Shown: positions 16,365 through 25,095 of the stretch, piece after piece
How positions within the stretch are numbered: position 1 is the stretch's first letter
Layout: each line of letters opens with the position of its first letter
Assembly: GCA_965207335.1 (NCBI GenBank)
Contig: OZ242267.1
Span: 620,001-684,000 of the forward strand
Reading direction: 5' to 3'
DNA from: G965207335 sp965207335
Lineage (GTDB): Bacteria > Pseudomonadota > Gammaproteobacteria > PS1 > Pseudothioglobaceae
Length of the DNA: 64,000 nucleotides
The notes under the pieces: model-generated
Databases searched by the model: none
The model's input: the letters and a program-made list of their open reading frames with translations, nothing else
What the model was told of the DNA's origin: nothing
Made by a program: the position numbers and the translations under genes

Positions 16365-17411
16365 CTAAAACCATGGCTGTAGTTTAAATTGAGTCATAAG
16401 TGCTACAACAAAAATCCAAAATATAGTAAATGGCAAGAATATTTTCCAACATAACCGCATAATTTGGTCGTATCTAAATCTAGGAAAAGTAGCTCTAAAC
16501 CATAAAAATAAAAACAATAGTAAGGTCATTTTTAATAGTAGCCAAAATATATCAGGAACAAAACTAAAAAAACTCTCTAAACCTATAATACCATCAAAAG
16601 GCGATAGCCAGCCACCAAAAAATAATAATGCTACCAGTGCTGACATTAAAATCATATTCATATATTCTGCCAAAAAGAATATTGCAAAACTCATACCAGA
16701 ATATTCAACATGAGTTCCGCCTACAATTTCAGACTCCCCCTCTACTACATCAAACGGGGCTCTGTTTGTCTCTACTAAGGCTGATATAAAGAAAATTACT
16801 AAAACTGGCAATAATGGCAACCAATACCAACTAATTATACTACCTTGTTGAGCTAAGACTATTTTGCTTAAATTAGCTGAACCTGCAACCATAATTACCG
16901 CAATTATTGCAAAGCCTATAATAAGCTCGTATGATATTAATAAAGCAGCCGAACGCATAGCACCTAATAAAGCATATTTAGAATTAGACGCCCAACCTGC
17001 TAAAATAATGCCATATACTCCAATAGAGCCAATAGCAAGTACAAATAATAAACTAATATCTATGTTAGTAGCAGATAAACCATCGCCAAAAGGTATTACA
17101 GCCCAGACTGTAATAGCAGGCATAATTGCCAGAATAGGTGCTAATATATATAAGTATAAATTAGCTTTATCAGGGAAAATAATTTCTTTAAATAACAACT
17201 TTAAAGCATCAGCAATAGGCTGTAATAAACCGCCAAAACCTACCCGATTAGGTCCTAATCTTAATTGCATAGCACCTATTATTTTGCGTTCTGCATAAGT
17301 CATATAAGCAACAGCCAACATAAGAGGTACTATAACTAGCATTGCTTTTAATAATAAAAATACTGTTAATGCTATGTTATTTGGTAATAAGTTGTATAAA
17401 AAATCTTCCAT
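16365..17411 (-). CDS. nuoH: NADH-quinone oxidoreductase subunit H
   Basis: A 348-residue complex I membrane subunit of about eight helices that forms the quinone chamber. Family blocks seen are YAERKIIGAMQLRLGPNRVG, the ALVETNRAPFDVVEGESEIVGG loop near 215-236 and the C-terminal RATFPRFRYDQIMRLCWK. Length is typical. It is separated from nuoG by a 163-bp repeat element. Confidence 0.97.
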   Translation of the reverse strand: MEDFLYNLLPNNIALTVFLLLKAMLVIVPLMLAVAYMTYAERKIIGAMQLRLGPNRVGFGGLLQPIADALKLLFKEIIFPDKANLYLYILAPILAIMPAITVWAVIPFGDGLSATNIDISLLFVLAIGSIGVYGIILAGWASNSKYALLGAMRSAALLISYELIIGFAIIAVIMVAGSANLSKIVLAQQGSIISWYWLPLLPVLVIFFISALVETNRAPFDVVEGESEIVGGTHVEYSGMSFAIFFLAEYMNMILMSALVALLFFGGWLSPFDGIIGLESFFSFVPDIFWLLLKMTLLLFLFLWFRATFPRFRYDQIMRLCWKIFLPFTIFWIFVVALMTQFKLQPWF

Positions 17412-17438
17412 AAATAGTTATTTTAAATATTATTTATT

Positions 17439-17601
17439 GAGGCTTTTGCATAAATAGGGGTGATTAGCAAAAATTCAATTTTTGCCGAATTAGTGATTTT
17501 ATTAAACTTTGTCCTAGTTGTTCTAAGGCTGGTTTGATAAAAATTATCAAGTGAGTGGAAAGCGTGGTTCTGATGATTATTCATGTTTATGCAAAGGTCT
17601 C
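17439..17601 (+). mobile_element. Small inverted-repeat element (MITE-like), long form, 163 bp
   Basis: Starts gaggcttttgcataaatagggg and ends gtttatgcaaaggtctc, imperfect inverted repeats. The interior (cctagttgttctaaggctgg, ataaaaattatcaagtgagtgg) is nearly the same as the 163-bp copy at 34169 but is missing in the 106-bp copies, so short forms look like internal deletions. It sits between nuoG and nuoH. I see no clear target duplication. Confidence 0.78.
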
Positions 17602-17661
17602 AGAATAATGATTATATTTTATCCTCTCTAAAAACCCTAACCTATTTATTTTAGCAGGTTT

Positions 17662-19923
17662 TTAATTTGTTATTCTACTACTATTGTATTGAATAAATAC
17701 AAAGTCATTGTCTATACTATCATCAATTACTACAACTATATCATTTTTATAGTTTTCATTAGGTTTTTTTGCTAATTTTTTGGCTGTTTTTGAGTTAAGT
17801 AGTGCATAATTATTATTTGCTATTGTGGTTTGTCCTAAACTATCACAGTGCCTTAATAAAGCATCATATTTATAAGGATTTATAGTCCAAAGCTCATCAA
17901 TACCATCATTTATTGTATTGGGTTTTTCTAAATTCTCTATCTTTATAGTATTTTCTACTAAGCTATCAACTGAATGCTCTAACTCGTCTAATACACTTTT
18001 AATATCGGTGTATTCAAAATTATTTAATTTTAGCAAATCAGCTAAAACTTTAATAATCTTCCATGCTGGTTTTACATCATCAGGTGCTAAAACAGATGCT
18101 CTTATAAATTCTTTATTGCCTAGCAAATTAATATGACTGCCAGTAGCTTCAAAATGACTATTAACTGGTAAAACAACATTAGCATATTTATCAACAATAT
18201 CACTATTAAAACTATTTAACGCTAAGATAAAATCAGCATTTTTGAAAGCATTGTATGCCTCTTGTGGATATGCTAAGTCGTATTCTGGGTATATTTCGTG
18301 CAATAAATAGGCTTTTAATGGATTATCAAACATGTCTTTAACACTATAACCATTATCTTTATTAGGTATGGCTTTTGTAAGGTTTGCCGACAAAGAATTA
18401 GCCTTCATACTAGCATTAATAATCCCTGTTTTAGCTACATTAGCAATATTTTTTATAATTTGGATACATAAACTATAATCCTTAATTAAAGCTAAATGCT
18501 CGCCAATTACAATAGCACTATTTTTATTATTAAGTAAATATTTGGCGATATTTTTAGCATCAGAGCTAACTTTTATGTCTTTTAAATTATCGCTTATATC
18601 CATTTTTGATATTACTAACAAAGCTTTTAATATTGCCATTAATTTAGTGGCTATCTTTCTAGGACTAGTCACAATCAAACTACTAAGATTAAAATTAAAA
18701 TTAAAATTAGCAAAATTAATAGCCGCAATACTGCTACCAGTCAAACTAGATTTACGAATTCTATGGTTAAGCATAGGCTGTTCAAAACGAGTATTACCTG
18801 CAATAATTAGGATAAATTTAGATTTTTCTAACTCTAAAAAATCAATATTAGAGGTGCAATAACTGTTATTACTAAAATCTTTTTGCTGTATTCTATAATC
18901 AATATGAGGCATGCCAATAGTACTGGCAAATTTAGTCAATAAATAAAACTCTTCTAAACTTGCATTTGGGTTTGATAAAATTCCCAATTGCTTGGCTTTA
19001 TAATTACGAATAGATTTATTTATGCCTTTGACTGCAAAATCTAATGCTACCTGCCAACTTACAGTTTTCCATTCTTGTTCTATTTTAATTTTTGGTGCTA
19101 ATAAGCGGTTTTTATGGCTTAGCCCCTGATAAGAAAATCTATCTCTATCTGAAATCCAAGTTTCATTAAGATTGTCATTTTCTCTTGCACTAATTCTTTT
19201 AATGTTATTGTCATAAGTTTGAGCCCAAAGAAAACTACCCACATTATCGTGTCGTGCAATTACAGGTACTGATGTCATTTGCCAACTTCTTATCTTATAA
19301 CGAAAAGGCTTAGAGGTGAGTGCACCAACAGGACAAATATCTATCATATTGCCTGATAATTCAGACTCTAACCCTGACTCTAAAAATGTCTCAATAGTCA
19401 AATTCTCGCCTCTTCCTGTTGCTCCCATTTCAGTCATACCAGCTACCTCAGTCCCAAAACGAATACAACGAGTACAATGAATACACCTTGTCATTTCAGT
19501 TTGTACCAAAGGTCCTATATCTTTATCTGGCATTACTCTTTTGTTTTCGTTAAACACAGAGTTATCATTACCGTATGCCATTGATACATCTTGTAACTCA
19601 CACTCGCCACCTTGGTCGCAAATAGGACAATCTAGCGGATGATTAATTAGCAAAAAATCCATTACCGCTTTTTGTGCTGATTTTGCCTTACTGGATTGAG
19701 TATATATTTTCATACCATCAGCAGCAGGTGTAGCACAAGCAGGCTGTGGCTTAGGCATACCGTCCACCTCTACTAAACACATACGGCAATTAGCCGCAAT
19801 AGATAAATGTTTATGATAGCAAAATCTTGGTATGGCAATATTCTCTCTATCTGCTATTGCAATAATCATTTCACCACCATCAGTGCTGTAAGATTTATCG
19901 TTGATTTCTATATTAATACTCAT
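17662..19923 (-). CDS. nuoG: NADH-quinone oxidoreductase subunit G
   Basis: A 753-residue complex I subunit of the NADH dehydrogenase module. The N-terminal [2Fe-2S] ferredoxin domain has RFCYHKHLSIAANCRMCLVE, then the HPLDCPICDQGGECELQD and RCIHCTRCIRFG motifs for the [4Fe-4S] clusters. The rest is a molybdopterin-oxidoreductase-like domain without cofactor residues. The C-terminus is diverged. The start overlaps the tail of an ankyrin-like remnant. Confidence 0.95.
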   Translation of the reverse strand: MSINIEINDKSYSTDGGEMIIAIADRENIAIPRFCYHKHLSIAANCRMCLVEVDGMPKPQPACATPAADGMKIYTQSSKAKSAQKAVMDFLLINHPLDCPICDQGGECELQDVSMAYGNDNSVFNENKRVMPDKDIGPLVQTEMTRCIHCTRCIRFGTEVAGMTEMGATGRGENLTIETFLESGLESELSGNMIDICPVGALTSKPFRYKIRSWQMTSVPVIARHDNVGSFLWAQTYDNNIKRISARENDNLNETWISDRDRFSYQGLSHKNRLLAPKIKIEQEWKTVSWQVALDFAVKGINKSIRNYKAKQLGILSNPNASLEEFYLLTKFASTIGMPHIDYRIQQKDFSNNSYCTSNIDFLELEKSKFILIIAGNTRFEQPMLNHRIRKSSLTGSSIAAINFANFNFNFNLSSLIVTSPRKIATKLMAILKALLVISKMDISDNLKDIKVSSDAKNIAKYLLNNKNSAIVIGEHLALIKDYSLCIQIIKNIANVAKTGIINASMKANSLSANLTKAIPNKDNGYSVKDMFDNPLKAYLLHEIYPEYDLAYPQEAYNAFKNADFILALNSFNSDIVDKYANVVLPVNSHFEATGSHINLLGNKEFIRASVLAPDDVKPAWKIIKVLADLLKLNNFEYTDIKSVLDELEHSVDSLVENTIKIENLEKPNTINDGIDELWTINPYKYDALLRHCDSLGQTTIANNNYALLNSKTAKKLAKKPNENYKNDIVVVIDDSIDNDFVFIQYNSSRITN

Positions 19924-20031
19924 TTTTTTGCTTTTTTGCTTGATTTTCTAGTAAATTAATTACTTGTTTGTTCATATTCTCGTTATTGTACGCATAGTCA
20001 ATAGGTATTTTGCCATATTTATTATTATTTT
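19912..20031 (-). pseudogene. Remnant of an ankyrin-repeat gene
   Basis: On the minus strand, the frame from about 20031 to 19912 reads NKYGKIPIDYAYNNENMN, then KQVINLLENQAKK, and stops over the nuoG start. The pattern, with G-x-x-P-I-D-x-A and a following helix ending in LL, is that of a last ankyrin repeat and its capping helix. Only about 38 codons remain and there is a stop at the upstream side, so it is the 3' end of a deleted gene. It lies between the HEPN/MNT pair and nuoG. Confidence 0.5.
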
Positions 20032-20033
20032 AA

Positions 20034-20342
20034 TTAAAAATCTGCTTTTAATGTCTCATAATTTTTAATAATATTATCCTTAAAATAATCAGGTATTCTG
20101 CCCCAATCTAGCACCTGTATTAAAATTGGAATATTAGAGCTTGTTAATTGCTCCTTAAAATCTACAAACTCTCCTATATCTAATGCCAACTTATTTTTGG
20201 TGCGAATAACTAAATCTAGATCGCTACCACTATGAGCACTACCATCAACACGACTACCAAATGCTAAAATTTCAATTGGGGTTTTTATAGTTTTACCAGC
20301 AATAGCAAGTAGTCTTGTTTTATCTTTATCTCTAAGAAGCAT
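20034..20342 (-). CDS. Nucleotidyltransferase-domain protein (MNT antitoxin candidate)
   Basis: A 102-residue minimal nucleotidyltransferase with LAFGSRVDGSAHSGSDLDLVI at about 27-47, carrying GSR and DLD motifs. It overlaps the HEPN gene upstream by 11 bp. Here the HEPN gene comes first, the reverse of the pair at 15101-15831, so the two pairs are independent acquisitions. Resembles the HI0073/HI0074 arrangement of Haemophilus. Confidence 0.85.
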   Translation of the reverse strand: MLLRDKDKTRLLAIAGKTIKTPIEILAFGSRVDGSAHSGSDLDLVIRTKNKLALDIGEFVDFKEQLTSSNIPILIQVLDWGRIPDYFKDNIIKNYETLKADF

Positions 20343-20754
20343 TTTGTTTTTCTATTATGCTTATTAATTGCTTACTGTCTATTATAAATTGTGGCAACAA
20401 AACCAAAGTTTTTTCTGCTAAATATAAGCCATAATCATGGGCTAATAAATTTCTATTATCACGGTATTCACACCATCTACCTACCTCATCAATAGTCAAT
20501 AAACTATGTTTACTTGCACTTCTAAAAATATCTTTAAAAGTTAGTTTATCAATGGCTTTTTTAGATGAAAAATATGGAGTTAATACTTTTTTTAATAATT
20601 TGTGTGACTGCTCTATAATTATCTCAAATTCTTTGATAGTTGAAAGGCGATAAATATCATAATCAACACTATTTTGTTTTTTTTGTTCTAAAAGGCTAAA
20701 AGATTTTTCTAGGGCTAAAACACATTTTTTTATAAATATGGTATTAAAACTCAT
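20332..20754 (-). CDS. HEPN-domain protein (HI0074-like nucleotidyltransferase partner)
   Basis: A 140-residue helical protein of the nucleotidyltransferase substrate-binding/HEPN class. The RxxxxH motif is RNLLAHDYG at about 109-117. Its ATG overlaps the nuoF stop (ATGA at 20751-20754), so it is translated with nuoF. Together with the following nucleotidyltransferase it forms a likely toxin-antitoxin pair. Confidence 0.83.
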   Translation of the reverse strand: MSFNTIFIKKCVLALEKSFSLLEQKKQNSVDYDIYRLSTIKEFEIIIEQSHKLLKKVLTPYFSSKKAIDKLTFKDIFRSASKHSLLTIDEVGRWCEYRDNRNLLAHDYGLYLAEKTLVLLPQFIIDSKQLISIIEKQNAS

Positions 20755-22019
20755 TGCCCTACCATACTTTTACCATGCTCAATATAATACTCAAACTCAC
20801 CCCTAAAATGTCTGATAAAACTCTCAACTGGCATAGCAGCAGCATCGCCTAAGGCACAAATAGTATTGCCTATAATATTATCTTGTACTGACATTAACAA
20901 ATCTAAGTCTGCCATTTTACCATTGCCATCTAATATATTTTTTAGCATTCTATACATCCATCCCGTACCCTCTCTACACGGGGTACATTGTCCGCAAGAC
21001 TCATCGTAATAAAAATATGCTAATCTAGTAAGTGCTGTAACCATACAAGTACTATCGTCCATTACAATAACAGAGCCTGCACCTAACATAGAACCTGCTT
21101 TATCTATACTGTCATAATCCATATTCATAGCCATTGCAGTATCAGCAGGAATTACAGGTGTTGATGAACCACCGGGTATTACTGCTTTTAGTTTTCTACC
21201 TTTACGCATACCACCTGCTAAGGCGAGTAAATCTTTAAAAGGCATACCCATAGCAACCTCAAAATTAGCTGGTTTTTGTACATGTCCTGTTACAGAAAAT
21301 AGTTTAACACCGCCAGAATTAGGCACTCCTAAATCGGCAAACCATTGTCCGCCATTTAATAAAATATCAGGCACACTTGCAAATGATTCGGTATTGTTAA
21401 TGGTTGTTGGCTTGCCAAATAATCCTACATTGGCTGGAAATGGTGGCTTAAATCTAGGATATCCTTTCTTGCCCTCTAGTGATTCTAATAGTGCTGTTTC
21501 TTCGCCACAAATATAAGCACCTGCACCTAAATGAGAATATAAATCAAAATCTATCCCACTGTCTTTAATATTTAAGCCTAATAATCCATTATCATAAGCT
21601 TCTTTTAATGCTTGTTCAAATATATTATAAGGCTCAACAAACTCCCCACGAATATAGTTATAACCAATACTAGAACCCATTACAAAACCACCAATAGCCA
21701 TACCCTCTATTACTGCATGAGGGTTATAACGCAAAATATCTCTGTCTTTACAAGTCCCAGGCTCGCCCTCATCAGAGTTGCAAATAACAAACTTTTGTCC
21801 TTGTTGTTTTCTAGGCATAAAACTCCACTTTAAACCAGTAGGAAAACCAGCACCTCCCCTACCCCTTAAGCCAGATATTTTAAGTTGCTCAATAATTTGC
21901 TCGGCAGATAGTTTCTTAGCAAGAATTTTCTGCCAAATCTTATAGCCGCCAGTTTTTTTGTAAACTGCTAAAGAATACGGTATATCTTTATCAATATTTT
22001 TAAAACAAACCTCATTCAT
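20751..22019 (-). CDS. nuoF: NADH-quinone oxidoreductase subunit F
   Basis: A 422-residue flavoprotein that binds NADH and FMN in complex I. Seen are GLRGRGGAGFPTGLKW near 50-65, GAYICGEETALLESLEG near 170-186, and ESCGQCTPCREG for cluster N3. The ATG at 22019 lies inside a copy of the small-element end (tttatgcaaaggtctc side), and no ordinary ribosome binding site is visible before it. Later starts would remove part of the conserved KTGGYKIW region, so this start is kept. Confidence 0.96.
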   Translation of the reverse strand: MNEVCFKNIDKDIPYSLAVYKKTGGYKIWQKILAKKLSAEQIIEQLKISGLRGRGGAGFPTGLKWSFMPRKQQGQKFVICNSDEGEPGTCKDRDILRYNPHAVIEGMAIGGFVMGSSIGYNYIRGEFVEPYNIFEQALKEAYDNGLLGLNIKDSGIDFDLYSHLGAGAYICGEETALLESLEGKKGYPRFKPPFPANVGLFGKPTTINNTESFASVPDILLNGGQWFADLGVPNSGGVKLFSVTGHVQKPANFEVAMGMPFKDLLALAGGMRKGRKLKAVIPGGSSTPVIPADTAMAMNMDYDSIDKAGSMLGAGSVIVMDDSTCMVTALTRLAYFYYDESCGQCTPCREGTGWMYRMLKNILDGNGKMADLDLLMSVQDNIIGNTICALGDAAAMPVESFIRHFRGEFEYYIEHGKSMVGQ

Positions 22020-22036
22020 GTTTATGCAAAGGTCTC
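22014..22036 (-). repeat. Single right end of the GAGACC element between nuoF and the 22035 gene
   Basis: attcatgtttatgcaaaggtctc is the same as the right end of the elements at 17439 and 56661. On the minus strand it forms the TGA stop of the preceding gene (TGAGACC) and the ATG start of nuoF. The rest of the element is not present. Confidence 0.7.
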
Positions 22037-22445
22037 AATCTAAATTCTCAACATGGAATATGCCATAATAACGAATATAATGCCCTTTATGATTTTTTAA
22101 TATTTGTGCGGCTTCACGGCATTTTTTTTCATTTAATGCTGGCACACTAACTAATACATGTCCTGCTGTTAGCTCTTTTTTAATTCTTTCTACATAAACT
22201 AATTCCTCACCTTTAGCTAGTTTATGCCAAGCGCGAATAACTTTGGCTAAAAATCCATGATATTGTGCATCTGGGTCTAAAAACCTTAGCCCTTCTTCGC
22301 CAATAGATTCATCTATTAAATCATCTTTAAATCCAGAGTTTATTAAATCTACAACAGCACTATCAGCACTATCTTTATTGTCAAAAAATGATACTACCCT
22401 GTGTGTTGGATAAGTGTGAAAATTAGCATCAGTATGTTTTAGCAT
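22035..22445 (-). CDS. Uncharacterised protein encoded between nuoE and nuoF
   Basis: A 136-residue soluble protein that I do not recognise with certainty. The N-terminal part, HRVVSFFDNKDSADSAVVDL then INSGFKDD, resembles the alpha/beta fold of general-stress-17M-like domains, with VLVSVPALNEKKCREAAQIL a second such beta-alpha unit. No signal peptide or membrane helix. It starts 29 bp after nuoE. Its position inside the NADH-dehydrogenase module suggests co-expression with complex I, but a role is not shown. Confidence 0.6.
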   Translation of the reverse strand: MLKHTDANFHTYPTHRVVSFFDNKDSADSAVVDLINSGFKDDLIDESIGEEGLRFLDPDAQYHGFLAKVIRAWHKLAKGEELVYVERIKKELTAGHVLVSVPALNEKKCREAAQILKNHKGHYIRYYGIFHVENLD

Positions 22446-22474
22446 ATATTCCCCTTAGTTATTTTATTATTACT

Positions 22475-22951
22475 CTATTTTATCAACATATCTAAAATAT
22501 TATCAATTTTATTTTTAGTTAAATTTTCATAATAAATATCGCCTATTTGCATCATAGGCGCACCAACACAAGAGGCTAAACACTCTACTTTTTTTAAACT
22601 AAAATTACCATCAGCTGTAGTCTGCCCTACTTTAATGTTAAGTTTTTGCTCCAAATAAGCAATTAAATCATCAGCACCATTTAACATACAGGATATATTA
22701 TGACAAAATCTAATCATATATTTTCCTACTGGTTTATGATTATAATTTTCATAAAATGTAGCCACTTCTGCAACAGCAATATTAGGCATATCTAAATAAC
22801 TAGCAACACTTTCAATAGCCTTATCATCTAAGTACCCACCATTTTCATCTTGTACGATTTTCAATGCCTCCATTACCGCAGATTGTTGCTGTTTTTTAGG
22901 ATATTTTGCTATCCATTTATCTATTTGTTGTTGTGCTGTTTTTGAAATCAT
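22475..22951 (-). CDS. nuoE: NADH-quinone oxidoreductase subunit E
   Basis: A 158-residue thioredoxin-fold subunit that carries the [2Fe-2S] cluster N1a. The ligands are visible in CHNISCML (first two) and CLASC (last two, followed by VGAPMMQIG). It begins the second block of the split nuo locus: its usual upstream neighbour nuoD is 8.9 kb away behind opposite-strand genes, so it must have its own promoter. Confidence 0.96.
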   Translation of the reverse strand: MISKTAQQQIDKWIAKYPKKQQQSAVMEALKIVQDENGGYLDDKAIESVASYLDMPNIAVAEVATFYENYNHKPVGKYMIRFCHNISCMLNGADDLIAYLEQKLNIKVGQTTADGNFSLKKVECLASCVGAPMMQIGDIYYENLTKNKIDNILDMLIK

Positions 22952-22954
22952 AGT

Positions 22955-23044
22955 TTATTTAATCAAATTTTGAAAACTACCTGAACCAATATTATCTGCA
23001 AATAATATATTTTCTTCTTGAGTGTTAAGTATTATTTCTCTCAT
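22955..23044 (-). CDS. Short open frame before nuoE (29 codons)
   Basis: A 29-residue frame, MREIILNTQEENILFADN... to K, precedes nuoE with its stop 4 nt before the nuoE start. A good ribosome binding site (AGGTGA, 6 nt before the ATG) suggests it is translated. It may be a leader peptide coupled to nuoE or the start of a deleted gene. No family recognised. Confidence 0.4.
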   Translation of the reverse strand: MREIILNTQEENILFADNIGSGSFQNLIK

Positions 23045-23261
23045 AATAATCACCTAGTAATATTTTAAAGTATGTTATTATTTTAATATACATGGTGGTA
23101 GTTTAGTGGTTTTTTGTAGGTACGGTTGGTTTTTTGGTTTTGGTTATTATTTTTATATGTAGTGTGTATTATATATTATTAGGTTTTTATAAACTATTTT
23201 TTGCCTAGGTTTTAATTTTCTGTAAAATTACTATATACTTTAAGTAAACTAAAAAATAAAT
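23045..23261. promoter_or_regulatory. Divergent intergenic region between nuoE block and type III R-M
   Basis: Between the leader of nuoE (minus) and mod (plus) there are 217 bp of very AT-rich DNA with several TATAAT-like stretches and G/T-rich tracts (tggtggtagtttagtgg). It must contain promoters for both directions, but I cannot fix their positions. Confidence 0.4.
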
Positions 23262-25094
23262 ATGGTGCAAATTAATAAAACTTCAAGCGATATATTTGCT
23301 AAGCAATTAGCTCAATTTAAAAAAATATTCCCGCAGTTTATCAGTGAAAACAAAATTGATTTTGATGCGTTGCAATCTTTTTTAGATGCTAATAAACTAA
23401 GTGCTGATGTAAAAGATAAATATACTTTTTCTTGGGCGGGTAAACACAAATCTTTTCAAGCAATTAGCCGTCCTAGCCTTGCTACCCTTAATCCTAAAAA
23501 ATCAGAGTCAGTTGATTTTAACAACAGTCAAAACCTATTTATTGAGGGCGATAATTTAGAAGTATTAAAACTATTACAAGCTAATTATCACGGCAAAATC
23601 AAAATGATCTATATTGACCCACCCTATAACACAGGCAAAGATTTTATTTATAAGGATAATTTTACACAGCATAAAAACGATTATTTTGAGCAAATATGTG
23701 CATCTAAAAATGGCATAAAGCTAGAAACTAACCCAGATAGTAACGGCAGATTTCATTCTGATTGGCTATCAATGATGTATCCAAGATTATTTTTAGCTAA
23801 ACAATTACTAACAGATGATGGGGTTATTTTTGTTAGTATTGATGACAACGAACAGCATCACTTAAAAATGATCATGAATGAGGTTTTTGGGGAGGAGAAT
23901 TTTATGGCTCATATATGTTGGAATTCTACCAAATCTATTACTAACAAAGCTTTAATATCTGTTTCTCATAATACTAATTTTGTTTATGCAAGAAATAAAG
24001 ATTATTTTATAGAAAATAGAAAAGAGTTTAGATTACTAGAAGACGGAAAAGGCTTTGAAAATCCAGACAATGACCCTAGAGGAAAGTGGAAAGCAGACCC
24101 TTTTCAAGTTGGAGGGTGGAGACCTAACCAACAATATGAAATAAAAAATCCAAATACGGAAGTAATTTATTTACCAAATGATAATTGTAGTTGGAAAAAT
24201 GATTATAATAAATTTAGAGAACTATTAAACGATAATCGTATTGTTTTTGGTAAAAATGGTGAAGGAGAACCGCAAAGAAAAAGATTTTTAAGTGAAGCCT
24301 TAAGTAGAGGTAAAGTGGCAAAAACTTGGTGGGATGATGTTGGAACAACAACTAATGGAACTAAAGAAATTAAAAAACTATTTGATAGTAAAATTATATT
24401 TTCAAATCCTAAACCAATAAGTTTATTAAATAAAATTATGCAATTAGGTGATTACTGGAAGAATAGTATAATCCTAGACTTTTTTGCAGGCTCTGCTACC
24501 ACAGGACACGCAGTTATGGACTTAAACCAGCAAGACGATGGCAAACGCAAATTTATTTTGGTGCAAATCCCTGAAAGTTTAGAGGGTAATAAAAATAATA
24601 AAACCGCTATTGATTTTTTAGAGTCTATTGATAAACCGCTTAATATTGCCGAAATAGGTAAAGAGCGCCTAAGACGAGCAATTATAAAACACAAGTTTAA
24701 GGACGGTTTTAAAGTATTTAATCTAGCCCTAAGTAATTATAGCGAAAACCAAGCTTATACAGGAGATAATACAGACGAATTATTAGCCCAAGAAAAATTA
24801 TTAACCAACAAGCCACTTATTAATAATTACAAAATAGAAAACCTAATTTATGAGGTAATTTTAAAGCAAGGCTTTTCACTAAACTCAAGTATTAAACAAG
24901 ATAATGATTTTTATATAATAACCGATACAGAACGCAAACAAAATATTTACCTAACACTTATTAAAACCATAGCTACAAACACCATTGAACAATTAAAACT
25001 AAATAAAGACGATATTTTAGTATGCTTTGACAGTGCATTAACCGACACCCAAAAGGTTAATTTTTCAAGGAATTTTTTATTGAGGGTTATTTGA
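23262..25094 (+). CDS. mod: Type III restriction-modification DNA methyltransferase (Mod)
   Basis: A 610-residue N6-adenine (beta class) methyltransferase. The catalytic motif DPPYNTG is at 119-125 and the SAM motif FAGSATTGHAV at about 408-418, in the order typical of type III Mod. VSIDDNEQHHLKMIMNEVFG is also conserved in the group. It modifies one strand of an asymmetric site; the site cannot be read here. It is followed by an AbiJ-like and a DUF3800 gene before res. Confidence 0.94.
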   Translation: MVQINKTSSDIFAKQLAQFKKIFPQFISENKIDFDALQSFLDANKLSADVKDKYTFSWAGKHKSFQAISRPSLATLNPKKSESVDFNNSQNLFIEGDNLEVLKLLQANYHGKIKMIYIDPPYNTGKDFIYKDNFTQHKNDYFEQICASKNGIKLETNPDSNGRFHSDWLSMMYPRLFLAKQLLTDDGVIFVSIDDNEQHHLKMIMNEVFGEENFMAHICWNSTKSITNKALISVSHNTNFVYARNKDYFIENRKEFRLLEDGKGFENPDNDPRGKWKADPFQVGGWRPNQQYEIKNPNTEVIYLPNDNCSWKNDYNKFRELLNDNRIVFGKNGEGEPQRKRFLSEALSRGKVAKTWWDDVGTTTNGTKEIKKLFDSKIIFSNPKPISLLNKIMQLGDYWKNSIILDFFAGSATTGHAVMDLNQQDDGKRKFILVQIPESLEGNKNNKTAIDFLESIDKPLNIAEIGKERLRRAIIKHKFKDGFKVFNLALSNYSENQAYTGDNTDELLAQEKLLTNKPLINNYKIENLIYEVILKQGFSLNSSIKQDNDFYIITDTERKQNIYLTLIKTIATNTIEQLKLNKDDILVCFDSALTDTQKVNFSRNFLLRVI

Positions 25095-25095
25095 T

